A stretch of DNA of 64,000 nt, taken from positions 1 to 64,000 of the forward strand of contig MU858159.1 in NCBI GenBank assembly GCA_033297075.1. Direction: 5' to 3'. Source of the DNA: Rhypophila decipiens. Lineage: Eukaryota; Ascomycota; Sordariomycetes; Sordariales; Naviculisporaceae. The notes under the pieces were generated by a model, which saw nothing but the letters and a program-made list of their open reading frames with translations, had not been told where the DNA came from and ran no database searches. Shown here in pieces: positions 23,101-33,965 of the stretch; the first letter of the stretch is position 1; each line of letters begins with the position of its first letter. Both the position numbers and the translations under genes were made by a program.

Positions 23101-25055
23101 TCACTCTTCCATTTTCACATCGTCGCCGCCTGCTCCATTAGAGGTCGGTGGCGCTTGCTTGTCCATGTTCTTGAGCAGATAACTGCGCTTGAAGTACTCG
23201 TTGGGGTGTACAATTGTCTCGAGCTGGGCGGCTGACATGATACCGTCGTCCTTGGCCCGTTTCAGCTCCGCCTTGTGAACGTGCTCGAAGACACTAAATT
23301 CGAAGTCGTCCAATGTTAGCTTGATCTGAGTTACACGACATACACGATCACATTTTAAGGGTCCTGCCACAAGATGTTCCGGATCTAGCACGGCTTTTGG
23401 CGTCTTCCTCACCCTTCTTTTCCGGATGAACCCGCAGGCGGGGAGTCGGAAGGCAAGAATAATGTGCTTAACCGCCCAACTGGGGTCATGTTGTACAATG
23501 AATCTAGACCCTTCCTCTCCCCGGTCGAAAAGGAGGGGAGGCAAGAGAGGGCATAGGGGGCAAAGAGGAGTTCGCACGTACCGATTGCATGCCATGTGGA
23601 ATTTTTGGTTATCCTTGTCTTCCTTCACACCCTGGAGCACAGCCCTGTCGGTGATACCGGTGGACTGCAGTAGGGCCGTCAGATTCTCCATGTTAAAATG
23701 TCGGTAAGGGCAGCCGTGTGCTTCGCCGGGACCGGGCGGATGCTCGGTGAGGATCTTCTGGCAGCTGAAGGGACTGTATCCGCCTCCCCGCCTGTTGGAG
23801 TCACCTCCCACATCGCCGTAGACGTGTCGTACGTTGTAACGATACTCTTTGTTGAACGAGTCGTCCGTGATCTTGCTAAAGCTCGTCCTCCAGAAGATAA
23901 GACTCTCCTCGAGGTTGAGGCCAATACCTTTGAGGAAGAGACTATATTGGAGACGCCCAAAGTGTTTGAGATGCGCATCACGACGCAAGCTCCGGTGCAA
24001 GTTCGCCATGCACATCGGGAAATGCTCGGAGAGCTTGTCGATATTCCGTGCTGTGATCTCAGCCCCATCAACGGCGCTGCTGGTACCACTGAAGCTTGCG
24101 TCTGGTGTGATGAAGTTTTTTGAGAGGTGGTTGAGGATAGGTGTGAGGCGGTCATCCTCGTCAAGACGGGGCAGGGCACGAGCGGTAAGCTGTGGAGTTG
24201 CAATGTCAGTCAACATGTCGCAGTCCAAAGAGCCCATGAGCTGGGAAGCTTACCTCAAGCGCCTTCTCTAACCTCGAAGTAAACTCTGCGATAACCATAC
24301 TCTGCTGCTCTTTGGCGGGGACATATGCCATTCCGCCCCTCAGAAACACCCTTCGCCCTTCCACAAGGTCCGGTACGCGCTCCCAGTCGACCTTGCACCA
24401 GCTCTCGTCTTCCTGGTCTTGCGCACTCTTCTTTCCATAGTTTGCCGTGCTTGTCGCCGCGAGCTCCTCGGCGAATTGCTCCTTTTCTTCGTCCGAAACC
24501 GGCTCCCAGTCAATATTCAGGGTCTGGATAAACGACGTACGCTCTCGCGTGTCGTCGGCTCCCAGTCTTATTCTGAAGAGCATCGTCTCCACTCTGGTAA
24601 ATCGGCGCCGCAAATCTTCCGTCGAGGAGAAGGCCAAGCGCAGGATGAAGTGGCTGTAATGGTCTTTTTGGCGCTGGGCGAAAATCTGTGTAGAGGCAGA
24701 GCTGTTGGTATCGAGAGGGAGGTATTTTTCAAGCAGCGGCTTCATGTGCGTCGCTGTCTCGGCGGGTGATTTGTTGCGAAACGCGCATGCCTCGATCTCG
24801 GCAAGGACTGACAGTCCGTATTGTTAGCAAGCCGGTGGATCGATACTTGGCTGTTCCTTGCATACCTCGAAGTCTGTCGATAGCCCATTGCTCGAACTGC
24901 TCAAGTGTGATATCTGCGGTAGGAGGGGTCGAGTAGAAGTTGAGTCGGTGAGGATATTTCGCGTCTTTGTATGTGGCCTCTGCGAACTGCTTCTTACGGT
25001 GGTCGGCAAAGTTTCGCCTCTTGACGTCGTTGCGGTTGAATTCTTGTCGGAGCAT
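23101..25055 (-). CDS. PRI2: DNA primase large subunit (Fe-S)
   Basis: Exons 25055-24866, 24807-24254, 24189-23582 and 23293-23101 give 514 residues. The N-terminus (NRRNFADHRKKQFAEATY-like) and the YPHRLNFYSTPP segment are typical of eukaryotic primase large subunits. Four cysteines bind the 4Fe-4S cluster: Cys308 (FPMCMANLH), Cys391 (FSCQKIL), Cys408 (GCPYRHF) and Cys449 (ACNR). Their spacings of 83, 17 and 41 agree closely with the yeast and human enzymes. The protein works with the small primase subunit and Pol alpha to make RNA-DNA primers. The last intron (288 nt) is a multiple of three and has no stop, so unspliced RNA would stay in frame. The splice is preferred because it restores the ACNRVFEHVHK junction known in fungi. 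MCB sites lie upstream. Confidence 0.93.
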
Positions 25056-25165
25056 GATGGGCAGTGGTACGGCTCTTGGGCGTTGAAAGAGACAATTTCA
25101 GTGTTGGGATCTTGAATTGGAGCCGGTGATGTCGAGGAGGGAAGGACGCGGGTCTAGTTCAGGAG

Positions 25166-25181
25166 ACGCGTTTGGACGCGT
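25166..25181. promoter_or_regulatory. Pair of MCB (ACGCGT) boxes upstream of PRI2
   Basis: ACGCGT occurs at 25166-25171 and 25176-25181, ten bases apart, 111-126 bases upstream of the PRI2 ATG. A partial ACGCGG lies at 25145-25150. ACGCGT is the established site of the G1/S factor MBF (Mbp1-Swi6), and DNA primase genes are classic MBF targets. Function here is inferred from the match and position. Confidence 0.7.
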
Positions 25182-25233
25182 AAAGTCGCAAGAAAACCAA
25201 TTAAAGCGCGGGGCCAATCAGATTGTCTATTCC

Positions 25234-25245
25234 AACCCTAACCCT
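25234..25245. promoter_or_regulatory. Telobox (AACCCTAACCCT) upstream of PRI2
   Basis: Two telomeric hexamers lie 179-190 bases upstream of the PRI2 start, near a CCAAT word at about 25214-25218. Such interstitial telomeric motifs are known promoter elements bound by Myb/TRF-type factors in fungi and plants; a role here is inference. The rest of 25056-25559 shows nothing further. Confidence 0.45.
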
Positions 25246-25559
25246 GGATGATCGGACTTGCTGGTGTGGGGCTCCGCGTCCCGCCCCGGACTTGAACCCG
25301 GCCTCGGCAGTGTGCAGATTCCCGTCCGTTCGAGGCATATTAAGACCTTCAACTCTAGACACGAAATACAGCGAGCACCCATATCGTAGGATTAAAGGTG
25401 CAATATTGTTAACCTCTTAGGGAAAATAGAATTGCGAAGGCTATAGAGTTGTAGTGTATATTTACGAATATAAGAGTAGTGCTTGTATATCAGAAGACTG
25501 CTGCCTGTATACGAGAGAACTAGTGCCTGTATATTAGGCGCCTTTATCTACTCAATAAG

Positions 25560-26617
25560 TTATTTCCTTCCCGCGGCGCCCGTCCGTCTCCTCAACCGGG
25601 TTCTCCTTGACCGCCTCGATTCGCCATAACCAGAGCTCTGCCGACCATCCACTAACTCGTCACTGCTCCAGTCATCCATGTCATCGACTGTACTGTTTTC
25701 CCTCTTGTTGTTAGAGCTATGAGTGTGTCTATGTCTCAAAATCCGTCGCCGTCTGGTCCCAGCATTGGCGCTTGCCCACATAGGCCGGGCGCCGGTGCTT
25801 TGCCCGTCGGCCTCGAGCATCAAGTCCAGTAGCCCAGTATGTACTTCCGACACTTGACAGCTCTCGAAGGCAGTTTCGAGTGAAGTTTGCCCCCGTGTAC
25901 TGTTTTGATGATTGGTTACTCGATTCTGGTAGAATGGAGGTTTCCAGTGAGCTGCCATTTTCATTTGCACCAGATTGGAAACACTCGCCAACGAGCGGAC
26001 TATGGTGCGCTGATAGCGAGGGTACCGGTTCTTGACAAATCGCATGATGGCGAGGAGGCCGAGACATGGATATATAAATTTGATGATCGTCAATACACTC
26101 GATTCCACTCTCCCAACCTGGATTGACCGCAGCAGGTCTGAAGTCATATTTCCAGCCTCAGCGGCCCACCGACGTATATTTGGGTTGCTGAATCCTGGCG
26201 GCGGAGAGAGCGTCATATTGCGAACCAAGACACAATCAGAAGCATTGAATCCATGCTGGAAGCTCGAGCGTCAGCCGTTGATCAAGCAATCAGACGAGCA
26301 AAAATGTGTGCAGGTTCTATGAAAGTGCCTCGAAGACGTACCGAGTCGCAAAACTCCATAAAGTCCTTCACTGAAGTCCATTGGGCTAGTGATGTTGCCA
26401 GCTTGGTGTCTGAGGCCGATGCGATCGTGGGCCATAGCGCAACACAAGATAGCAAGAAAGCCAATACTCCTAACGACTTGATTGCTATTTCCAACTTTCG
26501 TGACCGGTTGAGATTTTGTCGCTGATTTTCCCTCTTCGTCCGGTCAGATTGTAGGGGATAGGAATTTCGTGCCATTCGGACCACGTTTGGACGCATGTCC
26601 GGCCTCTCAAGTTCCAT
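25560..26617 (-). CDS. Predicted two-segment membrane protein, function unknown
   Basis: Two exons (26617-26342 and 26255-25560) join in frame to 323 residues; donor GTACGT, acceptor CCAG. Two hydrophobic stretches stand out. One is near residues 50-70 (IAIKSLGVLAFLLSCVALWP), the other near residues 145-165 (SSVLTIIKFIYPCLGLLAIM). Between them is a probably lumenal or outside loop with possible N-glycosylation sites (NAS, NMT twice). The C-terminal third is hydrophilic and ends in a strongly basic stretch (RRSRRTRLRRRTG). The start is uncertain: the frame is open to an ATG at 26722, and an in-frame ATG lies downstream near 26575; 26617 was chosen for its CCATCATGG context. No family is recognised. 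Confidence 0.6.
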
Positions 26618-27161
26618 GATGGGCGTTGAATACCAGCCTGAAGTAGTGATGCTTAATTTCTGCTTGGAGAACAGAGCGAGCAACAAACCCCCAGAAAAAC
26701 TGGTAATGTGTACATATTTCATCGGAGAGAGAAGATCTGAACCGGGGAACCACTATCATGAGATTCCTGCGGCTCCAAACATTTTGGAAAGGATGTCCGG
26801 TACCCCCACGCTCCGTTCGGGCGCAGCGCAGTGACGGCGGTGTGCAAGAGAAACCTGGACTTCACCGAGAGCCTCTGGAGGCATACCATCCATTTCAGGT
26901 GGGAGTTGGTCAGGGTGATGAGGCAGCGTGCAGATTATCCCTGCTCAGGTTGTTGCCCAGTTCGTGAGAGGCCTAAAAAGGAAGTGCGACAAGGCTGAAA
27001 ACAGCGAAAACCCCATACAAGGCAATTGTAATTTAGTTTCCGGTCGCCACTAACCAACCTGTAGAGTGGGTAACTGTATTTGCCGTGACATCGAATGATG
27101 AGATGCTTGGTGAAAGATGGCTGTAAAGCAACCGAGTCCATGCTTGATTTCGACGACTTGT
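26618..27161. other. Intergenic region, 544 bp
   Basis: Both flanking genes are on the minus strand, so it holds one 3' UTR and one promoter. No element is recognised. Confidence 0.4.
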
Positions 27162-28412
27162 TCACGGCAGTGCCTGTTGAGCAGCCTCGGGCTTTTTTGG
27201 ATTATCAAGTTCCTGGGTCGCCATGTAGCCTTGTAATCTCCATAACTGCATCTGCAAGTCTTCAGTTCGTTTTCCAGCCAGCACAAAAATGGCGCCGTCA
27301 CGGAAGAGGGCTTTTCGGTCTCGCAGCCGGGCGACGTTTTCTTGCCCCAGAAGAACCTGAAGGTCGTGAATTGGAACTTTTGTTTCCATCTTATCGTCTT
27401 TCAAATCCATTATTGACAACCGGCCTGGTGGTGGTGGCAAGGGACGGCTTGCCGATTCATGAATATCCTGCTCTGCTTGATCGAGCTTGGGGCCCAAATA
27501 CAGGACACAGCCGATGGACGTACGCTGCTTGATATCCTCCCAACTATCAGATTTGCTGATGTACTTTCGGCCTGCAGTCTCGAACATGCCAGCAAATCTG
27601 ACAAGGCACTGGGTGATGTGCCCTCTTAGTAACGTGAGAATATAACTGTCCATGTCCTCTCGCCACAAAGGGTTCTTTCCCCCAGTAGCTTGTCGCCTTG
27701 TTTGCCTGAGCTTCCCGAAAGTCTTGTCGGCTCCGTGATATTTCGAGCCGGCCACAGAAAACTCACGAAACAGCTCCTGGCGACAGAGGGCGAGGGACCC
27801 AGGTCCGGGCATTTCTTCTTGGACTCTCAACCCGTCGCTAGTCAAGGAGACCTCTGTCGGCACGAACCAGTTCTTGTCTTGTTCCGGATCCTTGACGGTC
27901 TTGAACTTGACCAGAAAGAAGTTGGGGAGTACGGTTCTAGTGGTGGCACAAGCCCGGGGAGGCGTGGCTAAGGCTCTGGCTACCCTATGAGTTAGAATCT
28001 TGGTTGGAGACGTAAACGACCTGAAGGACGAAAAATTACCATATATATTCCGAGACAGGTCTAGTTCTGGCTCTTTTCTCGATGACCTAGATGCTCGTTC
28101 TTTTGGCCTTGTTGTGTACTGCCCCCTGATCTCATGGAACGAGGGATCCATTATGGGTGAGAGTGGTAAAGTGCCAGACGCAGTTGTCACTGTTTTGCTG
28201 GAATAGTCGATTTGGAATGGGTCTGATCCAGCTTTGGATGAGTCGGCTTCCTCAAAGTCCATGTCTCCATCTTGTTGACTTCGCAATGGACACTTGGTCT
28301 GGTTGACCCCAGTTGATGAAGCCCTGGTTGAGTGAATCCGAAAGTTCTGGCGGTTTTGTTGATAGAAGCGTGGTACAGCATCGCGTAATGAAATTCTTAC
28401 AGAGGGCTTCAT
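27162..28412 (-). CDS. Unknown protein, probably mitochondrial
   Basis: The frame is open for 416 residues from the ATG at 28412. The first 30 residues (MKPSVRISLRDAVPRF and on) are Arg/Ser-rich and free of acid apart from one Asp, fitting a mitochondrial presequence. An in-frame 72-nt intron is likely at 28039-27968 (GTAATT donor, CTAAC branch, TTAG acceptor). Its removal would join NIY to ATPPRACATTR and leave 392 residues. The rest contains NFFLVKFKTVKDPEQDKNWFVP and, later, GCVLYLGPKL; I do not recognise a family. The gene shares a 328-bp divergent promoter region with mitochondrial ClpP, so a linked role in mitochondria is possible but unproven. Confidence 0.6.
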   Translation of the reverse strand: MKPSVRISLRDAVPRFYQQNRQNFRIHSTRASSTGVNQTKCPLRSQQDGDMDFEEADSSKAGSDPFQIDYSSKTVTTASGTLPLSPIMDPSFHEIRGQYTTRPKERASRSSRKEPELDLSRNIYGNFSSFRSFTSPTKILTHRVARALATPPRACATTRTVLPNFFLVKFKTVKDPEQDKNWFVPTEVSLTSDGLRVQEEMPGPGSLALCRQELFREFSVAGSKYHGADKTFGKLRQTRRQATGGKNPLWREDMDSYILTLLRGHITQCLVRFAGMFETAGRKYISKSDSWEDIKQRTSIGCVLYLGPKLDQAEQDIHESASRPLPPPPGRLSIMDLKDDKMETKVPIHDLQVLLGQENVARLRDRKALFRDGAIFVLAGKRTEDLQMQLWRLQGYMATQELDNPKKPEAAQQALP

Positions 28413-28740
28413 TTTGGCTACTCTGGCTTCCCCGCAGTGATTTTCCCCCAGAACTCCAGTTCTTATAGATCATGGTCGGGTTGTTGATGTGATATAGGCA
28501 TCTCTGGCAGGTGGATGTTGGTAAACTTTATTGTGGGTCTGGCAGGTACATGTTAACCTCAAGCAGCTAAACACGCCAAGCCAATTGTTCGCCTTGCGAC
28601 GGCCAATCCATGCACAACCTGGAAGCTCCCCATCAGCTCAAAGCTGTCTGCTCCACGTCGCGGTCATTTCAATGGTCTCTTGTAAGCCCCGCCGACGAAG
28701 CAATCGCCATTCCGAAAACAGTCAATTGCTTGGGTGAAAC
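28413..28740. promoter_or_regulatory. Divergent promoter region, unknown mitochondrial protein / ClpP
   Basis: Only 328 bases separate two divergent start codons, so the promoters must overlap. No TATA box stands out at a usual distance. Confidence 0.5.
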
Positions 28741-29670
28741 ATGAACACACCACGCGCAACATTGCGCTTTCTCAGAAGTGCTGGTGCATCGCAATGTCGT
28801 CGCTTCTCTCGGTTTAACCAGCCGCCATCGGCTTTCACGCCGCCAGTGGGAGGGATTCCCATGCCCTACATCACTGAAGTTACTGTATGCCCCCCAACGC
28901 TCTCACAAGACTCACACTGTACCTAATACTGACAGATATAGGCCGGAGGATGGAGGACGTGTACGTTTGACTAGCGATAGTCGTCAACTGCAGACCGAGC
29001 GCTAACATTTCTCAAAAGCCGACATTTTCTCCAAACTATTACAGGTCCGTATGCCGCCGCAGCTTCGCAATGTTGTCTAGGCTGACCCAGACAGGAACGA
29101 ATAATATGTCTTAACGGCGCGATTGACGATACGGTGTCGGCAGCGATAGTCGCGCAGATGCTCTGGCTCGAGTCGGACAACCCGGACAAGCCCATCACGA
29201 TGTATATCAACTCCCCAGGCGGCGAGGTCAGCTCGGGCTTGGCCATCTACGATACTATGACGTATATCAAATCCCCCGTATCGACCGTGTGTGTTGGTGC
29301 TGCGGCTTCCATGGCTGCGATTCTCTTGCTCGGTGGCGAGGCTGGGAAAAGATACGCCCTCCCACACAGCTCCATCATGGTCCACCAGCCTCTTGGAGGA
29401 ACGAGAGGTCAAGCATCCGATATCTTGATTTACGCCAATCAGATACAGAGACTGCGGGAGCAGGTGAACAAAATAGTGCAGGGGCACGTCAACAAGTCTT
29501 TCGGCTATGAAAAGTTCGATCTACAGGCTGTTAATGACATGATGGAGAGGGACAAATACCTGACGGCCGAAGAGGCGGTTGAACTGGGAATCGTCGACCA
29601 AATACTACATCGAAGAGACAAGGGCGAGACGAAGCCAGAGTCGACGACAGATGAGGCGCCGAAACCATGA
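28741..29670 (+). CDS. clpP: Mitochondrial ClpP-type serine protease
   Basis: Four exons (28741-28884, 28942-28960, 29019-29044, 29095-29670) give 254 residues; two are mini-exons of 19 and 26 nt. Residues 1-40 form an Arg/Ser/Phe-rich mitochondrial presequence. The ClpP domain begins MPYITEVTAGGWRTSDIFSK. The catalytic triad is Ser135 (GAAASMAA), His160 (MVHQPLGG) and probably Asp211 (AVNDMMERD). The Glu/Lys/Pro-rich tail of about 18 residues is lineage-like. The enzyme would form the proteolytic chamber used by ClpX in the matrix. ClpP is patchily distributed in fungi; it is known in Podospora and absent from budding yeast. The splice joins give an uninterrupted ClpP N-terminus, which supports the mini-exons. 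Confidence 0.93.
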
Positions 29671-30531
29671 AACTGACCTTGTCAGTCCAAGGGCGCACTG
29701 CAAGGAATCACAGGGACGTTCACTTGCAGCATAACAATATACAATGTACCAATTGGAGCCCGATCAGGATATATGTCAAAGCTGTGGACTTCCGGTGACC
29801 ATCTTCCGCAGCTCCCGTCTCCGATGACGGTGAATTTTGTGTGTGTTTAGCAGCCTTTCGAGCCGGAGGGTTGTTTCGGTTCCAAAATCTGCCGTCTTAA
29901 TGAAGCTCAGCAGCTCCTGTCACTGTACGTTACGGGTTATGCTCCATACCGTATTATTGACACCCCATCGAGCGCAGCGGTTGTGGCTGGGCTAGGCTTT
30001 GAGACCACGTGTATAAAGCAAAGAATTACCATCTTCTCCAGAGAGCGTTCCTTGAACATCGCACTTGATGTGATCGACTTGTAAAAAATGCATGGCCTCG
30101 ATGCAATTGTTCGGCATCCATCAAGAGGGTCTAAGGATCCATCGTCGAAGCTTCTCCGTGAACGGCGAACCGCTGTTAGCCAATCATAGCGTCTGTATTT
30201 CTGTCACAGGGACCTCACTACCGGAAATAGCGGGGAGCTTTCGCGGGGACCCCTGCTTGAAGCTCCCAAGAATGACCTCTCAGCTGCGCTATCCAATGGC
30301 CTGTGTCAAAATTTCCAAGCCGACTTCGCCCAAAAAGCTGACAACAGTCACAGAGATCCTTCTCTTGGATATTTCATAGAAGAAGGGCTCAATTGACCCG
30401 TATTTGCTCTCCATCGTGCATCTCGGCGTGTATTGTTGTTATCTACCCCAAATCCACTCTTCCCTCTCATTTTCAAAGACCTGTGAGCACGCCAACATCG
30501 TGACACACCGCCTCACCTACTCCAGCTCAGG
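29671..30531. other. Intergenic region upstream of ILV3
   Basis: It holds the clpP 3' UTR and the ILV3 promoter. No canonical Leu3 (CCGG-N4-CCGG) or Gcn4/CPC1 (TGACTCA) site was found by eye. No gene is seen. Confidence 0.45.
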
Positions 30532-32403
30532 ATGTTGTCACCGACTCTTCTGCGAGGGGGGGCTCCCCGGGCTCTGGGAGCCAGCAGAATTCTCTCCATG
30601 AGGAATCAATCGTATGTTCTAGGTCTCAAACGCTCGCGGCTCAGTCTGAATTGAAGCTTATTCTGGATTTCACTTAGCCGCCTCCTTTCCACTACTGCGC
30701 GCCGATATGCCGATGAGAAGCTCAACAAGGTGTCGTCGACGATTACACAGCCCAAGTCCCAGGGCGCGTCGCAGGCGATGCTTTACGCCACGGGGTTGAC
30801 CGAGGAAGATATGTCCAAGGCCCAGGTCGGTATCTCGTCCGTCTGGTACGAGGGCAACCCCTGCAACATGCACCTTCTCGACCTCTCCAAGATCGTCCAT
30901 GACAGTGTTGCCCGCGCCGGGCTTGTGCCCATGCGCTTCAACACCATTGGTGTCTCGGACGGTATTAGCATGGGTACCACTGGTATGCGATACAGCTTGC
31001 AGAGCAGAGAGATCATTGCCGACAGTATCGAGACTGTCATGAACGGGCAGTGGTACGATGCCAATATCTCTCTCCCCGGCTGCGACAAGAATATGCCCGG
31101 TGTGCTCATTGCCATGGGCCGTGTCAACCGACCCAGCATCATGGTCTACGGCGGCACCATCAAGCCCGGCTGCAGCATGGGGGGCGAGCCCATCGATATT
31201 GTCAGCGCTTTCCAGGCATACGGACAGTACATCTCCGGCGAGATTGACGAGAAGCAGCGGTTTGACATTATCCGCAACGCCTGCCCCGGCGGCGGTGCCT
31301 GCGGTGGCATGTATACTGCCAACACTATGGCGACTGCTATCGAGACCCTTGGTATGACGGTCCCCGGCAGTAGCAGTTTCCCCGCCGAGGACCCCAGCAA
31401 GAAGGCCGAGTGCGAGAACATCGGTGAGGTTGTGAAGAACCTTCTCCGTGAGGACATCCGCCCCAAGGATATTCTTACTCGCCAAGCCTTCGAGAACGCC
31501 ATGATTGTCACGACCATCCTCGGTGGCAGCACCAACGCCGTCCTTCATCTGATCGCCATTGCCGACTCGGTTGGAATCAAGCTTACCATCGACGATTTCC
31601 AGGCCGTCTCTGACAGGACGCCCTTCCTGGCTGATCTCAAGCCTTCTGGCAAGTACGTCATGGAGGACCTGTTCAAGATTGGCGGTACCCCGGGTCTCCT
31701 CAAATACCTCGTCAAGGAAGGAATTATCGATGGATCCGGCATCACGGTGACTGGCAAGACCATGAAGGAGAACGTGTCCAAGTTCCCCGACTTCCCCGCC
31801 GACCAGCCCATCATCCGCCCTCTCAGCAACCCCGTCAAGCCGACCGGTCACATCCAGATCCTGCGCGGATCTCTCGCGCCTGGCGGCTCCGTTGGCAAGA
31901 TCACCGGCAAGGAGGGTCTGCGATTCGTCGGCAAGGCCAAGTGCTACGACTACGAGGATGGTTTCATCGAGGCCCTCGAGCGCGGCGAGATCAAGAAGGG
32001 CGAAAAGACCGTTGTCGTCATCAGATATGAAGGACCCAAGGGCGGACCTGGTATGCCTGAGATGTTGAAGCCCAGTAGTGCCATCATGGGTGCTGGACTC
32101 GGCCAGGACGTTGCCCTGATTACTGATGGTCGCTTCTCTGGTGGCAGCCACGGTTTCTTGATTGGCCACATTGTTCCCGAAGCTGCTGTTGGTGGGCCCA
32201 TTGGATTGGTCCAGGATGGCGATACGATTGTTATTGATGCTGAGAAGAGGGTCCTCGACCTCGAGGTCTCGCCTGAGGAGCTGGAGAAGCGCAGGAAACA
32301 GTGGAAGGAGCCTGCGCCCAAGGCTACCAAGGGTACTCTGAAAAAGTACGCCCAGCTGGTCAGCGACGCCAGCCACGGCTGCGTCACTGACGGACCCATC
32401 TAA
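30532..32403 (+). CDS. ILV3: Dihydroxyacid dehydratase, mitochondrial
   Basis: Two exons (30532-30611 and 30678-32403) give 601 residues. The N-terminal exon plus the start of the second ([18 protein letters not shown] and on to [13 protein letters not shown]) is a mitochondrial presequence. The mature enzyme carries the three cysteines expected to hold its iron-sulfur cluster: Cys89 (NPCNMH), Cys162 (GCDKNMPG) and Cys235 ([12 protein letters not shown]). The C-terminal signature GRFSGGSHG is also present. It converts 2,3-dihydroxy-isovalerate and dihydroxy-methylvalerate to the keto acids of valine, leucine and isoleucine synthesis. Codon use is strongly C-ending, as for a highly expressed gene, which creates a long false open frame on the opposite strand. 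The splice join reproduces the usual [10 protein letters not shown] junction. Confidence 0.96.
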
Positions 32404-32927
32404 GCTGCTTTGCTCTGAGTGGTCTGGTTTGCGATATATGACTGGCCTCAAAGGTGCGGCTATCTTGCATAACAAAACTGTACATATATTTTCTTGGCCT
32501 TTCCTATTTCTTTCTTCTATTTCCTCGGCGACGGTGGTTATCAAAAAGGGAATGCTTTGACGAGTTTGGCTGATGCCGAATGGGCTCCTGAGAGGGTTCT
32601 TTTAATAAGTACGGAGGATCTATATATGAATGATACCTAGTGTTGACGGGTCTAGAGACCCCGTGGCAAAATTGAAATGTAAAAGAGCTCTTTTCAGATC
32701 GAGCTAGATCGCTGTTATGCCCGTTAACTGTGACAGGACCGTGAAACATCACCCTTGATAAATAACTCCTTCCGTCGAACAGCTTAAAGATTCTTGCCTC
32801 CCGTAAATGCAACCAGCGCTATGTAGGACGGCTGTCCATGCTTATAAACCCACGCTTTTCATCACATAAATCTAACTCAGCCCCTAGCCTCAAAAGAAGC
32901 CAACACTCCATTGTCCCGACAAACACA
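32404..32927. other. Convergent 3' intergenic region
   Basis: ILV3 and the acyltransferase gene end towards each other. The sequence is AT-rich and no further element is seen. Confidence 0.5.
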
Positions 32928-33965
32928 TCACCTCCTCCTGTTCGTCCAGGCCTTAACAAAAGCCTTCTTATCCTCGACCGTCAAGCCAACCCTCTTGGCC
33001 CTCCCCAACCGCGCCAACGCCTCGGCCACGCGATCCAACAAACGCTGTTCCTCGACCGCAATCCCTCCGGACCCTTCTTCCCTTGCCGCGCTGCTCTTTA
33101 CGCCATTCAACTCTGCCAGCGTGGTATTGTACATCCTGTCGGCAATACGAATCCGGATACAATGTGTCGGGCGCGAGAGTAATTTCCACAGAAACGAGAA
33201 CCAGAGGCCGATGCCTCCCGGAACAGGTGTCGTCACGTCGGGCGGCGTATAGCGCAGGCTGACTGGGAAGATGGCGGCATCGGCGGGGGTCGTCAACAGG
33301 CTAGGCGAGAGTGGCATGATGCCTTTTCCGTTGGTAGTGGCGCATTCTGGGAATACAGCGATGACTCGATTTGGGTTTTCAGATATCAGGGTATCCAGGT
33401 CGGTCAATCTTCGCGGAGAAGGTGCGAATTGATCAGACGAAGAAAGCGCCATGAGGATTGCGCGCAAGAGACCGATTCGCTGGACTTTGCGACTGTGCGG
33501 GGAGGAGATGGTAAAGATGGGGTCAAATATGGCGGCGAGGTAGAGCGCATCGATGGGGGATGTGAAGTTGGCTGCGATGATGGAGCGCGGGTGGGGGGTT
33601 CGTTCGGGAGGTTGTTGCGAGAGGGAACCGCGCTTTACGCCGTCGATCTGGAGGTCTACCCACCATATCCCCGGTATGGCCATTATCCCCCATAGTAGGA
33701 TCTTGCGCAAGCCTGGCGGAAGCAGGAGGTGGTGGAGGAGGAGGAAGTAGACCGCTGTGAAGGCTAGGAAGAATGGGAGGCGGAAGAGGAAGACAAAGGC
33801 GTGGAGGAGAGACCCGAGTTTGGACGAGGGTGAGGATATTGGCATGAAGGGAGATATGCCGGAGCCTGGAAGGCGAGTTAGTATATCGGGGACACGATCT
33901 AGAGGCTAAGCTTAAGACCGAGATCTTGACGTACCTTTGTCTCGAAATTGGGAAAACTTCTCCAT
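32928..33965 (-). CDS. LOA1/Vps66-like lysophospholipid acyltransferase
   Basis: Two exons (33965-33935 and 33865-32928) give 322 residues. The short first exon encodes MEKFSQFRDK, the usual start of fungal Vps66/LOA1-like proteins. A long hydrophobic N-terminal region (about residues 28-75) provides membrane anchoring. The acyltransferase region contains ANFTSPIDALYLAAIFDP, where the family's HxxxxD-like block has Asn/Asp residues, and later VFPECATTNGKGIMP, matching the conserved FPEG/T block. The family places acyl chains on lysophosphatidic acid or related lipids at ER and lipid droplets; the substrate here is inferred. The gene diverges from the kinesin gene. Confidence 0.8.

Noticed and set aside
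27944..27990. A 47-nt intron (GTAGCC to CACTAG) in the unknown mitochondrial protein gene
   Set aside because: It would shift the frame away from the well-formed downstream segment; the 72-nt intron fits better.
30670..32544. 624-codon open frame opposite ILV3
   Set aside because: It mirrors the C-ending codon bias of ILV3; the product is low-complexity and resembles no known protein.
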